From Desulfobulbaceae bacterium (lineage in GTDB: Bacteria; Desulfobacterota; Desulfobulbia; Desulfobulbales; Desulfocapsaceae), in NCBI GenBank assembly GCA_030632405.1, contig DAOVUU010000218.1:1-5321 (forward strand): a DNA stretch of 5,321 bases, in the 5' to 3' direction. A model generated the notes under the pieces. The model ran no database searches. It saw only the letters and a list, made by a program, of their open reading frames with translations, and was not told where the DNA came from. A program made the translations under genes and the position numbers. Below, piece after piece: positions 5,194 through 5,321 of the stretch. Every line of letters begins with the position of its first letter. Position 1 is the first letter of the stretch.

Positions 5194-5321
5194 TTATTTT
5201 GAGTACTCTTTGTTCAATTCCTGGCCAATCACATTTCTCTGAATCTGATTGGTGCCTTCATAAATCTGCAGAATTTTAGCATCTCTCATCATTTTTTCTA
5301 CAGGGTATTCACACATATAGC
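5194..5321 (-). CDS. Acyl-CoA dehydrogenase, C-terminal fragment (cut by window edge)
   Basis: The last 41 residues plus a TAA stop are in the window. The peptide reads [20 protein letters not shown], then [20 protein letters not shown] and a final K. This is the standard C-terminus of the acyl-CoA dehydrogenase superfamily: '[17 protein letters not shown]' contains the FAD-contacting stretch and the glutamate (codon at 5257-5259) that in medium- and short-chain enzymes is the catalytic base removing the alpha proton. The fragment thus comes from a true dehydrogenase/enoyl-CoA reductase of the MCAD/SCAD/butyryl-CoA type, not from a group with the base elsewhere. Chain-length preference cannot be judged from this part. 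It directly precedes etfB, its expected redox partner, 23 bases away. In anaerobes such complexes can run either way: oxidising acyl-CoA or reducing enoyl-CoA. Confidence 0.93.
   Translation of the reverse strand, partial: YMCEYPVEKMMRDAKILQIYEGTNQIQRNVIGQELNKEYSK

Overview
All genes in this window lie on the minus strand, so transcription runs from high to low coordinates. In that order they are: the C-terminal end of an acyl-CoA dehydrogenase (window edge), etfB, etfA with a fused ferredoxin domain, fabG, an intergenic palindromic repeat, acpP, fabF, rpiB, a rho-independent terminator, and the first 16 codons of nrdR (other window edge). No convincing plus-strand gene, tRNA, rRNA or CRISPR array was seen. 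No gene-free stretch exceeds about 220 bases.

The order fabG-acpP-fabF-rpiB-nrdR, the 2x[4Fe-4S] domain on EtfA, an EtfB of the 'AIDGDTAQVGP' type, and a moderate GC content (mid-40s by eye) suggest an anaerobic bacterium. A Desulfobacterota-like sulfate reducer or syntroph is my best guess. This rests on gene order and protein character, not on a phylogenetic marker.

Region by region: (1) 3186-5321 is an electron-transfer module. An acyl-CoA dehydrogenase of the YEGT-glutamate type would exchange electrons with the EtfBA flavoprotein, whose alpha subunit carries two predicted iron-sulfur clusters. (2) 1991-3184 plus 663-1904 is a type II fatty acid synthesis core: FabG (3-oxoacyl-ACP reductase), AcpP (acyl carrier protein) and FabF (3-oxoacyl-ACP synthase II). 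fabG starts one base after the etfA stop, so the two modules are physically joined. (3) 208-636 is rpiB (ribose-5-phosphate isomerase B). (4) 1-105 holds a strong hairpin-plus-T-run just ahead of nrdR, the repressor of ribonucleotide reductase genes.

Three genes in a row (acpP, fabF, rpiB) start with GTG, each behind a good Shine-Dalgarno sequence. For fabF and acpP these starts are 11 codons downstream of the longest open frame, and for fabG the correct ATG is 6 codons downstream. With the corrected starts, FabF is 413 residues and its catalytic residues fall at C163, H303, K335 and H340.

I found no clear undescribed system. The points most worth a second look are the joining of an acyl-CoA dehydrogenase/ETF module to fatty acid synthesis genes, the 91-base imperfect palindrome inserted four bases after fabG, and the terminator standing between nrdR and any possible promoter.
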